Notes: generated from the sequence alone by a model not told the origin. Positions 34,204 through 44,059 are shown, counted from the first letter of the stretch. The stretch: 64,000 nt of DNA from Metaruminococcus_A sp050943475 (GCA_050943475.1 JBMNPF010000010.1:1-64000), one strand, 5' to 3'. Program-made: numbers and translations.

Positions 34204-36126
34204 TTATTTTGCTTCCAGTACAATTTGTTCCAGTTCTCGCTGCCAGAGAGCGGCGGAAGCGTCGCTCGGCATCCGCCAATCGCCGCGGGGCGAAAGGGCG
34301 ACGGAACCGACTTTGGGTCCGTCCGGCAGGCAGGAACGCTTGAACTGCTGGTTGAAGAAGCGGCGGTAAAAGGTTTTGAGCCAGCTTAAAAGAATGGTGT
34401 CGTCATAGCTGTCGGCAAAGGCGTGTTTGGCAAGCCGGAAAATTTTGGCGGGCGGGAAGGCGTAACGAACGGCGTAGAACAAAAAGAAGTCGTGCAATTC
34501 ATACGGCCCGACGAGGTCCTCGGTCTTTTGGGCAATTTCGCCGTTTTCCGCCGGAAGCAGCTCCGGGCTGACAGGGGTGTCCAGAATATCCAGCAGCACG
34601 CTGCGCAGGGTTTCTTCCGACTGATCGGCGACATAGCGGACCAGATGGCGGACCAGTGTTTTTGGAATGGAGGCGTTGACGCCGTACATGGACATGTGGT
34701 CGCCGTTGTAGGTGGCCCAGCCGAGCGCCAGCTCAGACAGGTCGCCGGTGCCGACTACAAGGCCGTTTGTCTGGTTGGCAATATCCATCAGCACCTGTGT
34801 GCGTTCCCGTGCCTGGCTGTTTTCAAAAACAACATCATGGTTGTCAAAATCGTGGTCAATATCTTTGAAGTGAAGGGAAACCGCCGGGCCAATGTCCACC
34901 CGGCGCAGGGTGACGCCAAGCTGTTCGCAGAGCAGTTCGGCGTTGCTCCGAGTGCGTTCGGTGGTGCCGAAGCAGGGCATGGTTACCGCCACAATATCGG
35001 TGCGCGGACGGGCGAGCAAATCCATTGCGCGGACAGCAACCAGCAGTGCAAGGCTGGAATCCAGTCCTCCGGAGATGCCGATCACCACCGTTTGGCTGCG
35101 AGAGTGCTCGATTCGCTTTTTCAGCCCCGCTGCCTGCATGTTGAGGATAGCCTCGCAGCGCTCGGCACGGTCAGCGGCGTTTTCCGGTACAAACGGGTGC
35201 GGGGAAACAAAGCGGGTGAGCGGCGTTGGGGCAAGCTCCATCGAAAAGGAAATGGTTTGGTAACCTTCGGTGCGTTCAGCGGGAAAGGTATTCATCCGGC
35301 AGCGTTCATAAGCGAGCTTACAGACGTCGATCTCGCTGACAGCCAGCCGGTTGTGGAACGGTGTGGTCTCCTCCAGGAGAACCCCGTTTTCTGCGATGAG
35401 ATTGTGGCCGGAGAACACAAGATCGGTGGTGGATTCACCGTCGCCCGCGTCGGCGTAGAGATAGCCGCAGAGCAGGCGGGCCGACTGACCGCTAACGAGG
35501 CTGCGGCGATACTGCGCTTTGCCAATGATTTCATCGCTGGCGGAGAGATTGCCAATGATGGTGGCGCCTGCCGCGGCATGGCCCACCGACGGGGGAGCTG
35601 CAACCCATAAATCCTCGCAGATTTCGGCGGCGAAGCAGAAGTCCGGCAATTCCTCGCAACGGAACAGCAGCCTGGAACCAAACGGAACCGATCCGCCTTC
35701 CCAGGGATGGGATTCGTTCTGCGGCGGTGCCGAAACAAAATGGCGCTGCTCATAAAACTCGCTGTAATTCGGCAGGTTGGATTTTGGGACAAAGCCGAGC
35801 AGCCGCCCTTCATAAAGGATGGCAGCACAATTATAGAGCTTGCCGCCGTGCAAAACCGGCAGGCCAACCGCGGTCAGCAGTTTCAATCCGGTGCTGGCGC
35901 GGACAATTTGCCGCAGCGCATCAAGAGCGCCGTCCAGCAGGGTGGGCTGCAAAAATAAATCACCGCAGGTATACCCGGTGATGCAGAGCTCCGGCAGAAC
36001 AAGCACCTTTGCACCCTGCTCGGAAGCGTTTTTCATGGCTTTGAGGATGGAATCCCGGTTGTATATGCAGTCCGCCACCCGGATTTCTGGTGTACCGGCT
36101 GCTGCTTTGATGTATCCGTGCTGCAT
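34204..36126 (-). CDS. nadE: Glutamine-dependent NAD+ synthetase
   Basis: A 640-residue two-domain enzyme performing the last step of NAD synthesis. The N-terminal nitrilase-type glutaminase has the triad Glu46 (LPELCITGY), Lys115 (PKSNLPNYSEFYE) and Cys170 (AEICEDLW). The C-terminal synthetase has the PP-loop SGGLDSS at 352-358 and GTGDLSELALGW. The start at 36126 has AAGGAG upstream; the frame extends further but without support. A promoter at 36242-36271 drives it; pncA begins 205 bases downstream. Confidence 0.95.
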   Translation of the reverse strand: MQHGYIKAAAGTPEIRVADCIYNRDSILKAMKNASEQGAKVLVLPELCITGYTCGDLFLQPTLLDGALDALRQIVRASTGLKLLTAVGLPVLHGGKLYNCAAILYEGRLLGFVPKSNLPNYSEFYEQRHFVSAPPQNESHPWEGGSVPFGSRLLFRCEELPDFCFAAEICEDLWVAAPPSVGHAAAGATIIGNLSASDEIIGKAQYRRSLVSGQSARLLCGYLYADAGDGESTTDLVFSGHNLIAENGVLLEETTPFHNRLAVSEIDVCKLAYERCRMNTFPAERTEGYQTISFSMELAPTPLTRFVSPHPFVPENAADRAERCEAILNMQAAGLKKRIEHSRSQTVVIGISGGLDSSLALLVAVRAMDLLARPRTDIVAVTMPCFGTTERTRSNAELLCEQLGVTLRRVDIGPAVSLHFKDIDHDFDNHDVVFENSQARERTQVLMDIANQTNGLVVGTGDLSELALGWATYNGDHMSMYGVNASIPKTLVRHLVRYVADQSEETLRSVLLDILDTPVSPELLPAENGEIAQKTEDLVGPYELHDFFLFYAVRYAFPPAKIFRLAKHAFADSYDDTILLSWLKTFYRRFFNQQFKRSCLPDGPKVGSVALSPRGDWRMPSDASAALWQRELEQIVLEAK

Positions 36127-36241
36127 GTTGGTTCTCCTTGCTGTGCGTTCTCTGCGGGACAGAATGTGTTTTAAAAGCCTGCCGGAATGGCGAGAGACAG
36201 TGTCACCGGCGGCTACCCGCGTACGGAATGATTTTTGTATT

Positions 36242-36271
36242 ATTATAAACCCTTTCTGCCATAAATTGCAA
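36242..36271 (-). promoter_or_regulatory. Promoter of nadE operon
   Basis: On the minus strand TTGCAA (36271-36266), an 18-bp spacer and TATAAT (36247-36242), giving a leader of about 110 bases. Confidence 0.6.
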
Positions 36272-36364
36272 TAAATCCCACGAATTTTCAATTTTCCGGT
36301 TGGCCGAAGAAATAGACAGTGTTTTGGTTATCCTTTAAAACGGAAACTGCCTGCTTGACCAACA

Positions 36365-36402
36365 AAAAAGCACAGGAACAATTAAGTTCCTGTGCTTTTT
36401 GC
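36365..36402. terminator. Bidirectional terminator
   Basis: A perfect 15-bp stem (36365-36379 with 36386-36400), AAAAAGCACAGGAAC type. It probably ends transcription of the epimerase-like gene on the minus strand. Confidence 0.8.
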
Positions 36403-36501
36403 TATGGTTTAAATTGTATCTGTTTTTACTGCTGTATGAGGCACTGTTTTAATAAAACAAACCCGACAGACCGGATAGATTACCCAAAACGGGAAAGCAG
36501 T

Positions 36502-37524
36502 TTATTTTGCGTCCAGCACCATCTGAACAGCGGCTTTCTGCGCTGCAATGACACGGTCACACCAGGCGTCGTATTCCGGATCCTCTTTCTGGCATTCCGG
36601 GTGGGATTTGATATAATCAATGGCTTTGCGCACCCCTTGGTCAAACCGGACGGTGGCGGTAAATTCCGGTACCAGCCGTTTGAGCTTGGCGTTGTCAAAG
36701 ACCACCGAAGCCGCTTTGTCCCCGAGGAGGTTGCCGCGGTAATCCTCGTCGCTGCAGGCGTCGAGAAATTCGGAGGAGATGTGCACTGCTTTGAGCTCGA
36801 CTCCAAGCGCCGACGCAACGGTTTCATAAATCTGGTTCCAGGTCAAGGTTTCATCCGAGGTGATCTGCACCGCTTCGCCAATGGCGTGGATATTGCCGAT
36901 GAGCCCGGTAAAGCCGAGAGCAAAATCCGAATTATGGGTGAGGGTCCAGAGCGAGGTGCCGTCTCCGTGAATGATCACCGGCTTACCCTCCATCATGCGC
37001 TTGAGATTCTGGTAGCCGCCTTTGCTGCCCTGCACGCCAAAGGGAACGCTGCGCTCGTCGTAGGTATGGCTTGGCCGGACAATGGTGACCGGGAAGCCCT
37101 CCTCACGGTAATAGCGCATCAAAAGATCTTCGCAGCGGATTTTGTTCTGCGAATATCCCCACAGAGGATTGGAAAGCGGGGTGCCTTCGGTAATGCGGTA
37201 ATCCGAAAGGGGCGTCTGGTAAGCCGATGCGGAGCTGATGAAGATATACTGCTTGGTTTTGCCGGCAAACAGGCGGTAATCCCGCTCTACCTGATCCGGG
37301 GTGAAAGCGATGAAATCGGCAACGCAGTCGAAGGTCATACCCTCAAGGACTTTGGCGGCCGCGGCCTCGTCGCTGATGTCGCAGGAGATGGAATGGACGT
37401 TTTCAGGTAAATTCTGGCTGCGGTTGCCGCGGTTGAGCAGGTAAAGCTCCTCGCCCAGCTCTCCCAGCCGTTTGGTGATGGCCATACTGATGGTGCCAGT
37501 ACCGCCAATAAACAGGATTTTCAT
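36502..37524 (-). CDS. NAD-dependent epimerase/dehydratase-like SDR
   Basis: A 340-residue extended short-chain dehydrogenase. The nucleotide-binding GGTGTIS lies at residues 7-13, the active-site Tyr/Lys pair in YSQNKIRCEDLL, and SSASAYQ provides the Ser. It resembles NAD-dependent epimerases acting on nucleotide sugars and related chloroplast mRNA-binding-like SDRs; the substrate is unknown. GGGAGGT supports the start at 37524. It is monocistronic, convergent with the NAD operon region and divergent from the ROK regulator. Confidence 0.85.
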   Translation of the reverse strand: MKILFIGGTGTISMAITKRLGELGEELYLLNRGNRSQNLPENVHSISCDISDEAAAAKVLEGMTFDCVADFIAFTPDQVERDYRLFAGKTKQYIFISSASAYQTPLSDYRITEGTPLSNPLWGYSQNKIRCEDLLMRYYREEGFPVTIVRPSHTYDERSVPFGVQGSKGGYQNLKRMMEGKPVIIHGDGTSLWTLTHNSDFALGFTGLIGNIHAIGEAVQITSDETLTWNQIYETVASALGVELKAVHISSEFLDACSDEDYRGNLLGDKAASVVFDNAKLKRLVPEFTATVRFDQGVRKAIDYIKSHPECQKEDPEYDAWCDRVIAAQKAAVQMVLDAK

Positions 37525-37759
37525 AACAGGACCTCCCGAACATTTATTTGATTGCATTATATAACGGCTGGACGGGAAATGCAATCCATTCTTCTGTTTT
37601 GGGAATCCGCCGGGTGTTTCTGCGCTGAGGCCGGGCTTTAACGGGGAGCACAAGCGCGGCGGTTCCCGTCCAGCCGCACAATGACATGCGCAGAAAGCGC
37701 CGTGCGTTTTTTCGTGGATTTAAATACGCGGAAGCAAGAAAAAAGAGTGTGCTTTTTTC

Positions 37760-37788
37760 TTGCTTTTTTGACTATCTTGTATTATGAT
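37760..37788 (+). promoter_or_regulatory. Promoter of ROK regulator gene
   Basis: TTGCTT (37760-37765), a 17-bp spacer and TATGAT (37783-37788), 64 bases before the start codon. Confidence 0.55.
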
Positions 37789-37851
37789 GGGGGCATTAGG
37801 AAAACATTTTTGCAAAAGTAGAGCATCAAAATTGGGAACGGCGGTGAAAAA

Positions 37852-38982
37852 ATGCCAGAACAGGGATTATCCAGGCAGATTGACATCAAGCGAATTAACC
37901 GGAACCGCATCTACCGGTTTATTTATCAGAACGGAAAAACCTCCAAACAGGAGATTGCCTATAAACTCAACATGAGCCTGCCCACCATTACCCAGAACCT
38001 TCGCCATTTGCAGGAGCTGGAACTGGTGGAGGAAAACGGGTTGTTTGAGTCCACCGGAGGGCGCAAAGCGCGGGTGCTTTCCTGCGTGCTGGACGCCAAA
38101 GTAGCCATCGGGCTGGACATCACCAAAAACCATGCGGGGATTGTTGGGGTGGATCTGGGCGGCAACGTCATCCGGAACATTCGGGTGCCGGTGCGCTTTG
38201 CGGACGATGAAGCCTACTTTGAGCAGATTGGCGCGCTGGTGGAGAAGTTCATCGACGGACTGAAGATCGACCGGAATAATATCCTTGGGGTGGGGATTGC
38301 GGTGCCGGGAATCCTTTCGGCCGATCACCAGACGGTGGTTTATGCCTCTTTGCTTGGCTTTACCGGAGGGATGCTGGAGCGGTTTGCGCGCTACATTCCA
38401 TACCCCTGTGTCATGAGCAACGACGCAAATGCTGCCGGGACAGCCGAAATGTGGAACACGCCGGAGCACGGCAACATTGTTTACCTTTCACTGAGCGACA
38501 GCGTTGGAGGCTCCATTTTTGTGGACAACGAGCTCTACACCGGCAATCATGAACGCAGTGCGGAATTTGGGCACATGACCATTGTGCCGGACGGCAGACC
38601 ATGTTACTGCGGCAAGCGCGGCTGTGTGGACGCGTACTGTTCGGTAAAAGCATTGCTGGAGGGAGTGGCCGGCACCCTTCCGGAGTTCTTTTCCATGCTG
38701 CGGGATGGCGACCGGCAGGCACGCGCCCGGTTTGAAGCCTTTTTGGATTCCCTTGCGGTCACCCTCAACAATATTCGGATGTTGTTTGACTGTGAAATCC
38801 TGCTGGGGGGATATTTAGGCGGCTACCTGGAGGAATATTTGGAGATGCTGCAGCATATGGCCGCCCAGCGCAATACCTTTGAGGAGTACGGCAAATATGT
38901 GCGTATTTGTCACTACCGGCTGGAGGCAGCCGCGGTGGGGGCGGCCCTGCTGCACATTGGCCCGTTTATTGAAGAAGTTTAG
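37852..38982 (+). CDS. ROK-family transcriptional repressor (XylR-like)
   Basis: A 376-residue regulator with an N-terminal winged helix (about residues 15-70: GKTSKQEIAYKLNMSLPTITQNLRHL in two parts, then TGGRKAR) and a ROK sugar-binding domain (LDITKNHAGIVGVDLGG, SNDANAAGTAE, ERSAEFGHMTIVPDG). The zinc motif CYCGKRGC starts near residue 251. It precedes the polyol dehydrogenase and xylulokinase genes, so it most likely represses them until a pentose or polyol is present. Only a weak ribosome site is seen before ATG. Confidence 0.9.
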   Translation: MPEQGLSRQIDIKRINRNRIYRFIYQNGKTSKQEIAYKLNMSLPTITQNLRHLQELELVEENGLFESTGGRKARVLSCVLDAKVAIGLDITKNHAGIVGVDLGGNVIRNIRVPVRFADDEAYFEQIGALVEKFIDGLKIDRNNILGVGIAVPGILSADHQTVVYASLLGFTGGMLERFARYIPYPCVMSNDANAAGTAEMWNTPEHGNIVYLSLSDSVGGSIFVDNELYTGNHERSAEFGHMTIVPDGRPCYCGKRGCVDAYCSVKALLEGVAGTLPEFFSMLRDGDRQARARFEAFLDSLAVTLNNIRMLFDCEILLGGYLGGYLEEYLEMLQHMAAQRNTFEEYGKYVRICHYRLEAAAVGAALLHIGPFIEEV

Positions 38983-39076
38983 CGGATGTTCTCCGTCGCT
39001 TCTGTCAAAAAAATGCTGGTCATTTTGTACAAGATGGCGAAACTGTTTTGCGCCGGAATTATTCATAAAATACAGC

Positions 39077-39105
39077 TTGACTTTTAACTTTGGTGGCGGT
39101 ATTCT
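39077..39105 (+). promoter_or_regulatory. Promoter of polyol dehydrogenase-xylB operon
   Basis: TTGACT (39077-39082), a 17-bp spacer and TATTCT (39100-39105). The AT-rich 39120-39170 segment just downstream is a plausible place for the ROK operator, but I see no clear palindrome. Confidence 0.6.
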
Positions 39106-39198
39106 TTAAATGTTAAGGCATACCAAAAAGTTTTATAAAAGTATTTTCAAAAAGAACCAAAAACAGCCTAACAATTTACAATCTAGGAGGGTTAAGAC

Positions 39199-40239
39199 AT
39201 GAAAAACAAAGCATTTTTCATGACAGGGCTTGAAAAGATGGAAGCTCGTGAAGTGGCAATGCCATCTCCGAAAGAGAAACAGGTCATTGTAAAATTAGAG
39301 TATGTCGGAATCTGCGGTTCAGACGTTCATTATTTGGAAAACGGCCGGATTGGCGATTTCGTTGTGGATGGGGATTTTATCCTCGGGCATGAATGTGCCG
39401 GCACCGTTGTGGAGCTGGGCGAAGGCGTTGAGAATTTGAAGGTCGGCGACCGCGTTGCGCTGGAGCCGGGCATTACCTGCGGCCAGTGTGAGTTCTGCAA
39501 AACCGGGCGTTACAACCTCTGCCCGGACGTTGAATTTCTTGCGACCCCGCCGTATCACGGCTGCCTTGAAAACTATATTGCGTTCCCGGAGAACATGTGC
39601 TTTAAACTCCCGGAAAACGTGAGCTCTAAAGAGGGCGCGCTGGTTGAGCCGCTTTCGGTTGGTATGCACGCTGCAAAACAGGGCAAGGTCACCCTGGGAA
39701 GCTCGGTGGTCATTCTGGGCGCAGGCTGCATTGGCCTTTGCACCCTGCTTGCCTGCAAAGCGTTCGGCGCAACCGATATCACCGTAGTTGACGTTATTCC
39801 AAAGCGTCTTGAGTTTGCTATGAAACTGGGCGCGACCCGCGTGATCAACGGCAAGGATGTCAACACCGTTGAAGAGTACGACAAGCTGACAAACGGCGCT
39901 GGTGCGGACGTTGTACTGGAAACCGCCGGCTCGGTTATCACAATCGGTCAGGCCCCGTACCTTGTCAAACGCGGCGGGACCATTGTTCTGGTCGGTATGG
40001 CACCGCAGGATATCATTGAGTTCAACTTTGCCAAAATCATGGCGAAGGAAGCGGAAATTCAGACCGTCTTCCGTTACCGCAACATCTACCCGATGGCGAT
40101 TAAAGCGATTTCCAAGGGGATTATTGATGTTTCCGGCATTGTGACCCACGAGTTTAACTTTGATGAAACGCCGAAAGCGTTTGACTGTGCGCTCCACAAC
40201 AAAAACGATGTTGTCAAAGCGGTCATTAAGATTGACTAA
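39199..40239 (+). CDS. Zinc-dependent polyol dehydrogenase (xylitol/sorbitol type)
   Basis: A 346-residue medium-chain dehydrogenase. Catalytic zinc ligands are Cys39 (VGICGSD), His64/Glu65 (GHECAG) and Glu150 (LVEPLSV). The structural zinc site Cys94, Cys97, Cys100 and Cys108 is intact. The NAD site is GAGCIGL (174-180). It belongs to the sorbitol/xylitol/iditol dehydrogenase group and oxidises a polyol to a ketose. Because xylulokinase follows 43 bases downstream, xylitol to D-xylulose (or arabitol to xylulose) is the likeliest reaction. TAGGAGGG precedes ATG. Confidence 0.9.
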   Translation: MKNKAFFMTGLEKMEAREVAMPSPKEKQVIVKLEYVGICGSDVHYLENGRIGDFVVDGDFILGHECAGTVVELGEGVENLKVGDRVALEPGITCGQCEFCKTGRYNLCPDVEFLATPPYHGCLENYIAFPENMCFKLPENVSSKEGALVEPLSVGMHAAKQGKVTLGSSVVILGAGCIGLCTLLACKAFGATDITVVDVIPKRLEFAMKLGATRVINGKDVNTVEEYDKLTNGAGADVVLETAGSVITIGQAPYLVKRGGTIVLVGMAPQDIIEFNFAKIMAKEAEIQTVFRYRNIYPMAIKAISKGIIDVSGIVTHEFNFDETPKAFDCALHNKNDVVKAVIKID

Positions 40240-40282
40240 AAGCCTTTGTGCTTCCAGAAAATAAACAACTGAGGTGTATGAA

Positions 40283-41812
40283 ATGCAGTATTTGTTAGGT
40301 GTAGACCTTGGTACCTCCGGTACCAAAACCGTTCTGTTTGACGCAGACGGCAAAGCAATTTGTTCCAAAACCATTGAGTACCCCATGTACCAGCCGCAGA
40401 ACGGCTGGGCGGAGCAGGACCCGGCTGACTGGTGGAACGCCACCAAAGAGGGGATTCGGTACTGTCTGTCCACCAGCGGCGTAAAGGCTGAGGACGTCAA
40501 GGGCGTTGGCCTTTCCGGCCAGATGCACGGCCTTGTTATGCTGGATAAAGACGGTAACGTGCTGCGCAACTCCATCATTTGGTGCGACCAGCGCACCGTC
40601 AAGGAAGTCGACCAGATGAACAGCATCATCGGCGCACAGCGGATCATTGAGATCACCGCCAATCCAGCGCTTGCCAACTTCACCGCAGCGAAAATCCTCT
40701 GGGTGCAGAACAACGAGCCGGATCTGTACGCGAAATGCGCACACATCCTGCTGCCGAAGGACTACATTCGTTATATGCTCACCGGCGAGTTTGCCACCGA
40801 GGTATCCGATGCTGCCGGTATGCAGCTTATGGATGTTCCGAACCGCTGCTGGTCGGATGAAATGCTCACCAAATTACATATTGACCGTTCGCTGCTTGGC
40901 TCCATGCATGAGTCCCCGGACGTCACCGGTAAGGTTCACAGCAAAGCTGCTGAGTTGACCGGCCTGAAAGAAGGCACCATTGTAGTCGGCGGCGCGGGCG
41001 ACAATGCGGCTGCTGCTGTCGGCACCGGCGTTGTCAAATCCGGTGTTGCGTTCACCACTCTTGGCACCTCCGGCGTTGTTTATGCGGTTTCCGACTCGGT
41101 TTCGATTGATAAAAAGGGCCGTGTCCATACCCTCTGCGCTTCGGTCCCGGGCAAATGGACTGTTATGAGCTGCACCCTGGCCGCTGGCCTTTCGCTGAAA
41201 TGGCTGCGCGACACCTGCTGTGCACCGGAAATTGCGGAAGCGGAGAAACAGGGCGTTGACCCGTATGTGATTATGGATAAGCTCGCGGATAAGGTTGGCC
41301 CCGGCGCAGGCGGCCTTATCTTCCTGCCGTACCTTATGGGCGAGCGCTCCCCGCATCCGGATTCCTTTGCGCGCGGCACCTTCTTTGGCCTCTCGGCCAT
41401 CCATGATCGCAGCAATATGATTCGTGCCGTCCTTGAGGGCGTTGCTTACTCCCAGCTCGACTGTGTTGACGTATTCCGTGATATGGGCGTCAACATCAAC
41501 GACATGATGGCTTGCGGCGGCGGCGGACGCAGCAAGGTTTGGCGTCAGATGCTGGCCGATATGTACGGCTGCCCGGTCAACACCATCCATGCGGACGAAG
41601 GCCCGGCGCTTGGCGTTGCCATTCTTGCAGGCGTTGGCGCTGGCGTTTACAATTCGGTTGAGGAAGCGTGTGATAACATCATCCGCAAGAACATCACCCA
41701 GCAGCCGAATATGGAAAACCATGATGTTTACATGGGCTACTATGATCTTTATAAGAAACTTTACCAGGATTTGAAAGGCGACTTTGAGACCCTCTCTACC
41801 CTTGTAAAATAA
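40283..41812 (+). CDS. xylB: Xylulokinase
   Basis: A 509-residue FGGY-family kinase. It begins LLGVDLGTSGTKTVLFDADG and has GLSGQMHGLVMLD with the catalytic Asp region, GGAGDNAAAAVGTG, FLPYLMGERSPHPD and GGGGRSKVWRQMLAD. It phosphorylates D-xylulose to D-xylulose-5-phosphate for the pentose phosphate pathway. ATG 40283 follows GAGGTG by six bases and is preferred to GTG 40274. It is cotranscribed with the polyol dehydrogenase and followed by a terminator. Confidence 0.94.
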   Translation: MQYLLGVDLGTSGTKTVLFDADGKAICSKTIEYPMYQPQNGWAEQDPADWWNATKEGIRYCLSTSGVKAEDVKGVGLSGQMHGLVMLDKDGNVLRNSIIWCDQRTVKEVDQMNSIIGAQRIIEITANPALANFTAAKILWVQNNEPDLYAKCAHILLPKDYIRYMLTGEFATEVSDAAGMQLMDVPNRCWSDEMLTKLHIDRSLLGSMHESPDVTGKVHSKAAELTGLKEGTIVVGGAGDNAAAAVGTGVVKSGVAFTTLGTSGVVYAVSDSVSIDKKGRVHTLCASVPGKWTVMSCTLAAGLSLKWLRDTCCAPEIAEAEKQGVDPYVIMDKLADKVGPGAGGLIFLPYLMGERSPHPDSFARGTFFGLSAIHDRSNMIRAVLEGVAYSQLDCVDVFRDMGVNINDMMACGGGGRSKVWRQMLADMYGCPVNTIHADEGPALGVAILAGVGAGVYNSVEEACDNIIRKNITQQPNMENHDVYMGYYDLYKKLYQDLKGDFETLSTLVK

Positions 41813-41824
41813 AACCGGCAAAGC

Positions 41825-41866
41825 AAACGCCCGACAGTGAAAAATCACTGCCGGGCGTTTTTGTAT
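41825..41866 (+). terminator. Rho-independent terminator
   Basis: A 16-bp stem with one mismatch (41825-41840 with 41845-41860) followed by T residues. Confidence 0.85.
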
Positions 41867-42037
41867 GTTTGGTTTGTGGTTGACTGAAACAGGGGGATTT
41901 TCGGTTCTTGACGGAATGGTGCGGTATGCACTGCGCTCAGACGGCTGCTTATTGCGGCAGAACGGATTCACTTACCGGTGGGAACCTGAACACTGGAACA
42001 GCTTTGGGACGATCCGGTGAAGCTGTGCGGGGAGCCC

Positions 42038-42436
42038 TTAAAGGCGGGAAATCTCCATGGGGTATTGTTCCGGGCAGAGTTCAAATCCGGCGTTTTTGTA
42101 GAAATGGACGCTTTCATCGTAAGAGATGAGAGCAATGCGTAAAAAATCGCGGTAATGGCAGAGCAGGTGGGTGAGCATAAGCTGGCCGATGCCCTGCCGC
42201 TGTCTAGCGGGATGAACCAGCGCGTAGACGATGTAGGCGTTGATGGCGCCGTCATCCATGGCGCTGATGAGCCCGACAAGACGGCCGGATTCATTGCGGG
42301 CGGCAACGTGATATTCCATGTGCTGCAAAGCGGTGAACAGTTTGTTGCCATATTGCCCGGATTTCCATTCCAGCGCCAGGAACAGCTCTTCCAGTTCCGG
42401 TTGGGAGACCGGTTTGTTTTCTTCTATGGTTATCAT
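42038..42436 (-). CDS. GNAT-family N-acetyltransferase
   Basis: A 132-residue acetyltransferase with the acetyl-CoA loop VHPARQRQGIGQLMLTHLL and a C-terminal FYKNAGFELCP. It transfers an acetyl group to an unknown small molecule or protein amine. ATG 42436 is chosen because GAGGTG precedes it by seven bases. It stands alone between convergent and divergent neighbours. Confidence 0.88.
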   Translation of the reverse strand: MITIEENKPVSQPELEELFLALEWKSGQYGNKLFTALQHMEYHVAARNESGRLVGLISAMDDGAINAYIVYALVHPARQRQGIGQLMLTHLLCHYRDFLRIALISYDESVHFYKNAGFELCPEQYPMEISRL

Positions 42437-42609
42437 TGGTATCACCTCTGCCTGATTCCAGCCAACGGCTCTTGTATGGGAGCCATTGGCTGGCTGGTGT
42501 TATAATCCTATGCCGCTGCGTGAATACTTATGAGTGGCAATGTCTATTGGCAAAATCCACACATTCCGTCAAGTATTTTGGTGAAACAGAATAAAAAGCG
42601 AAAAACGAG

Positions 42610-42638
42610 TTGATTCTTCGGAAATATTAAGGTAAAAT
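42610..42638 (+). promoter_or_regulatory. Promoter of NSS transporter gene
   Basis: TTGATT (42610-42615), a 17-bp spacer and TAAAAT (42633-42638). Confidence 0.55.
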
Positions 42639-42676
42639 GAATGCATTATGTATAAATAATCGAGGAGGATTATTCA

Positions 42677-44002
42677 ATGGCGAAAAGGAACCAATGGGCC
42701 ACGGGCGTCGGCTTTATTCTGGCGACGGCCGGTTCAGCAATTGGCCTTGGCAACCTGTGGAAGTTCCCGTATTTGATGGGCAAAAACGGCGGCTTCTGGT
42801 TTTTAATTGTTTATCTTGTGTTTATATTGGTATTGGGCCTGCCGGTTATGGTAACCGAAATGTCCATTGGCCGTTACACCCAGAAAAGCCCGGTCAGCGC
42901 TTACCGGTCGCTCAACAAAAAGGCGACGGTCATTGGCGTGCTTGGGGTTCTGGCTGCATTTTTAATTCTGTCTTATTACAGTGTTATCGGCGGCTGGATT
43001 TTAAAGTACATCGAATCTTATATTGTAACCTTCCAAGCGGTTGATTTTGAAGCTTATATCGCTTCGCCGGTTGAGCCGGTGATCTGGCATTTTGTCTTTA
43101 TGGCGCTGGCCTGCTTGTTCTGCTACAAAGGCGCCAAGAGCATTGAAAAAGCGTCTAAGTTTATGATGCCGCTGCTCTTTATCTTCATTTTGATCATTGC
43201 TGTCCGTTCCGTTACGCTGCCAGGCGCAATGGAGGGGTTACAGTTCATGTTTGTTCCGTCAGCTGATGGATTTACCTTTGACTCAATTACCGCCGCATTG
43301 GGGCAGGTTTTCTATTCCCTGAGCCTTGCAATGGGCATTACTGTAACCTACGGCAGTTACCTCAACAAGAAAAACAATATTCCCAAAGACTGTGCCGTTG
43401 TGGCCGGGCTGGATACCGGCGCCGCAGTTCTTGCAGGGATTGCAATTTTTCCGGCGGTCTTTGCGTTTGGACTGGAGCCGGCGCAGGGCCCGAGCTTGAT
43501 TTTTGGCACCCTGCCGAAGGTGTTTGAATCAATGGCAGGCGGTTCTATTTTCGCTATTATTTTCTTCATCCTCATGTTCTTTGCGGCTATTACCTCGGGT
43601 ATTGCCCTTTTAGAGTGCGTGGTTTCCTACGCCATTGACGACCTACACTGGAAACGCAACAAGGCTATCTTTATTGTGGGCGCGCTTATCTTTATTTTGG
43701 GCATTCCGAGCGCGTTGTCCTTTGGCGCTTTCAGTAACATCACCATTCTCAATTACAGCCTGTTTGATTTTATTGGGATGGTTACCGACAACATTCTGCT
43801 GCCGATTGGCGGTGTATTGATGTGCGTTTACATCGGCTGGTTCTGGAAGCCGGGCAAGCTCATCGCCGAAATTCAGGAGGGCGGTGTGAAGTTCAAACTC
43901 CAGAAGGCGTGGCTGTGGTGCATCCGCACTGTAACGCCGGTGTTGATTTTGGGTGTTACCATCATTGGATTTGTCAATGTCTACCAGACCATTACCGGCT
44001 GA
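42677..44002 (+). CDS. Neurotransmitter:sodium symporter (NSS) family transporter
   Basis: A 441-residue LeuT-fold sodium symporter with about 11 helices, the usual bacterial NSS size. Helix 1 shows the ion and substrate motif ATAGSAIGLGNLWKFPYL, and helix 6 to 8 motifs include FYSLSLAMGITVTYGSYL and FFAAITSGIALLEC. Such carriers take up amino acids, commonly tryptophan, tyrosine or branched-chain types; the substrate here is not predictable. AGGAGG precedes ATG at 42677. It is monocistronic. Confidence 0.94.
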   Translation: MAKRNQWATGVGFILATAGSAIGLGNLWKFPYLMGKNGGFWFLIVYLVFILVLGLPVMVTEMSIGRYTQKSPVSAYRSLNKKATVIGVLGVLAAFLILSYYSVIGGWILKYIESYIVTFQAVDFEAYIASPVEPVIWHFVFMALACLFCYKGAKSIEKASKFMMPLLFIFILIIAVRSVTLPGAMEGLQFMFVPSADGFTFDSITAALGQVFYSLSLAMGITVTYGSYLNKKNNIPKDCAVVAGLDTGAAVLAGIAIFPAVFAFGLEPAQGPSLIFGTLPKVFESMAGGSIFAIIFFILMFFAAITSGIALLECVVSYAIDDLHWKRNKAIFIVGALIFILGIPSALSFGAFSNITILNYSLFDFIGMVTDNILLPIGGVLMCVYIGWFWKPGKLIAEIQEGGVKFKLQKAWLWCIRTVTPVLILGVTIIGFVNVYQTITG

Positions 44003-44059
44003 TCCCGTTGTATGGAGTAGACCTTTCCAAGCGCCTGAATGGGCGCCGCTGAGTGAATC

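Noticed and set aside
36127..36241. NAD+-type riboswitch before nadE
   Set aside because: The 110-base leader shows no tandem hairpin pattern I can recognise as that class.
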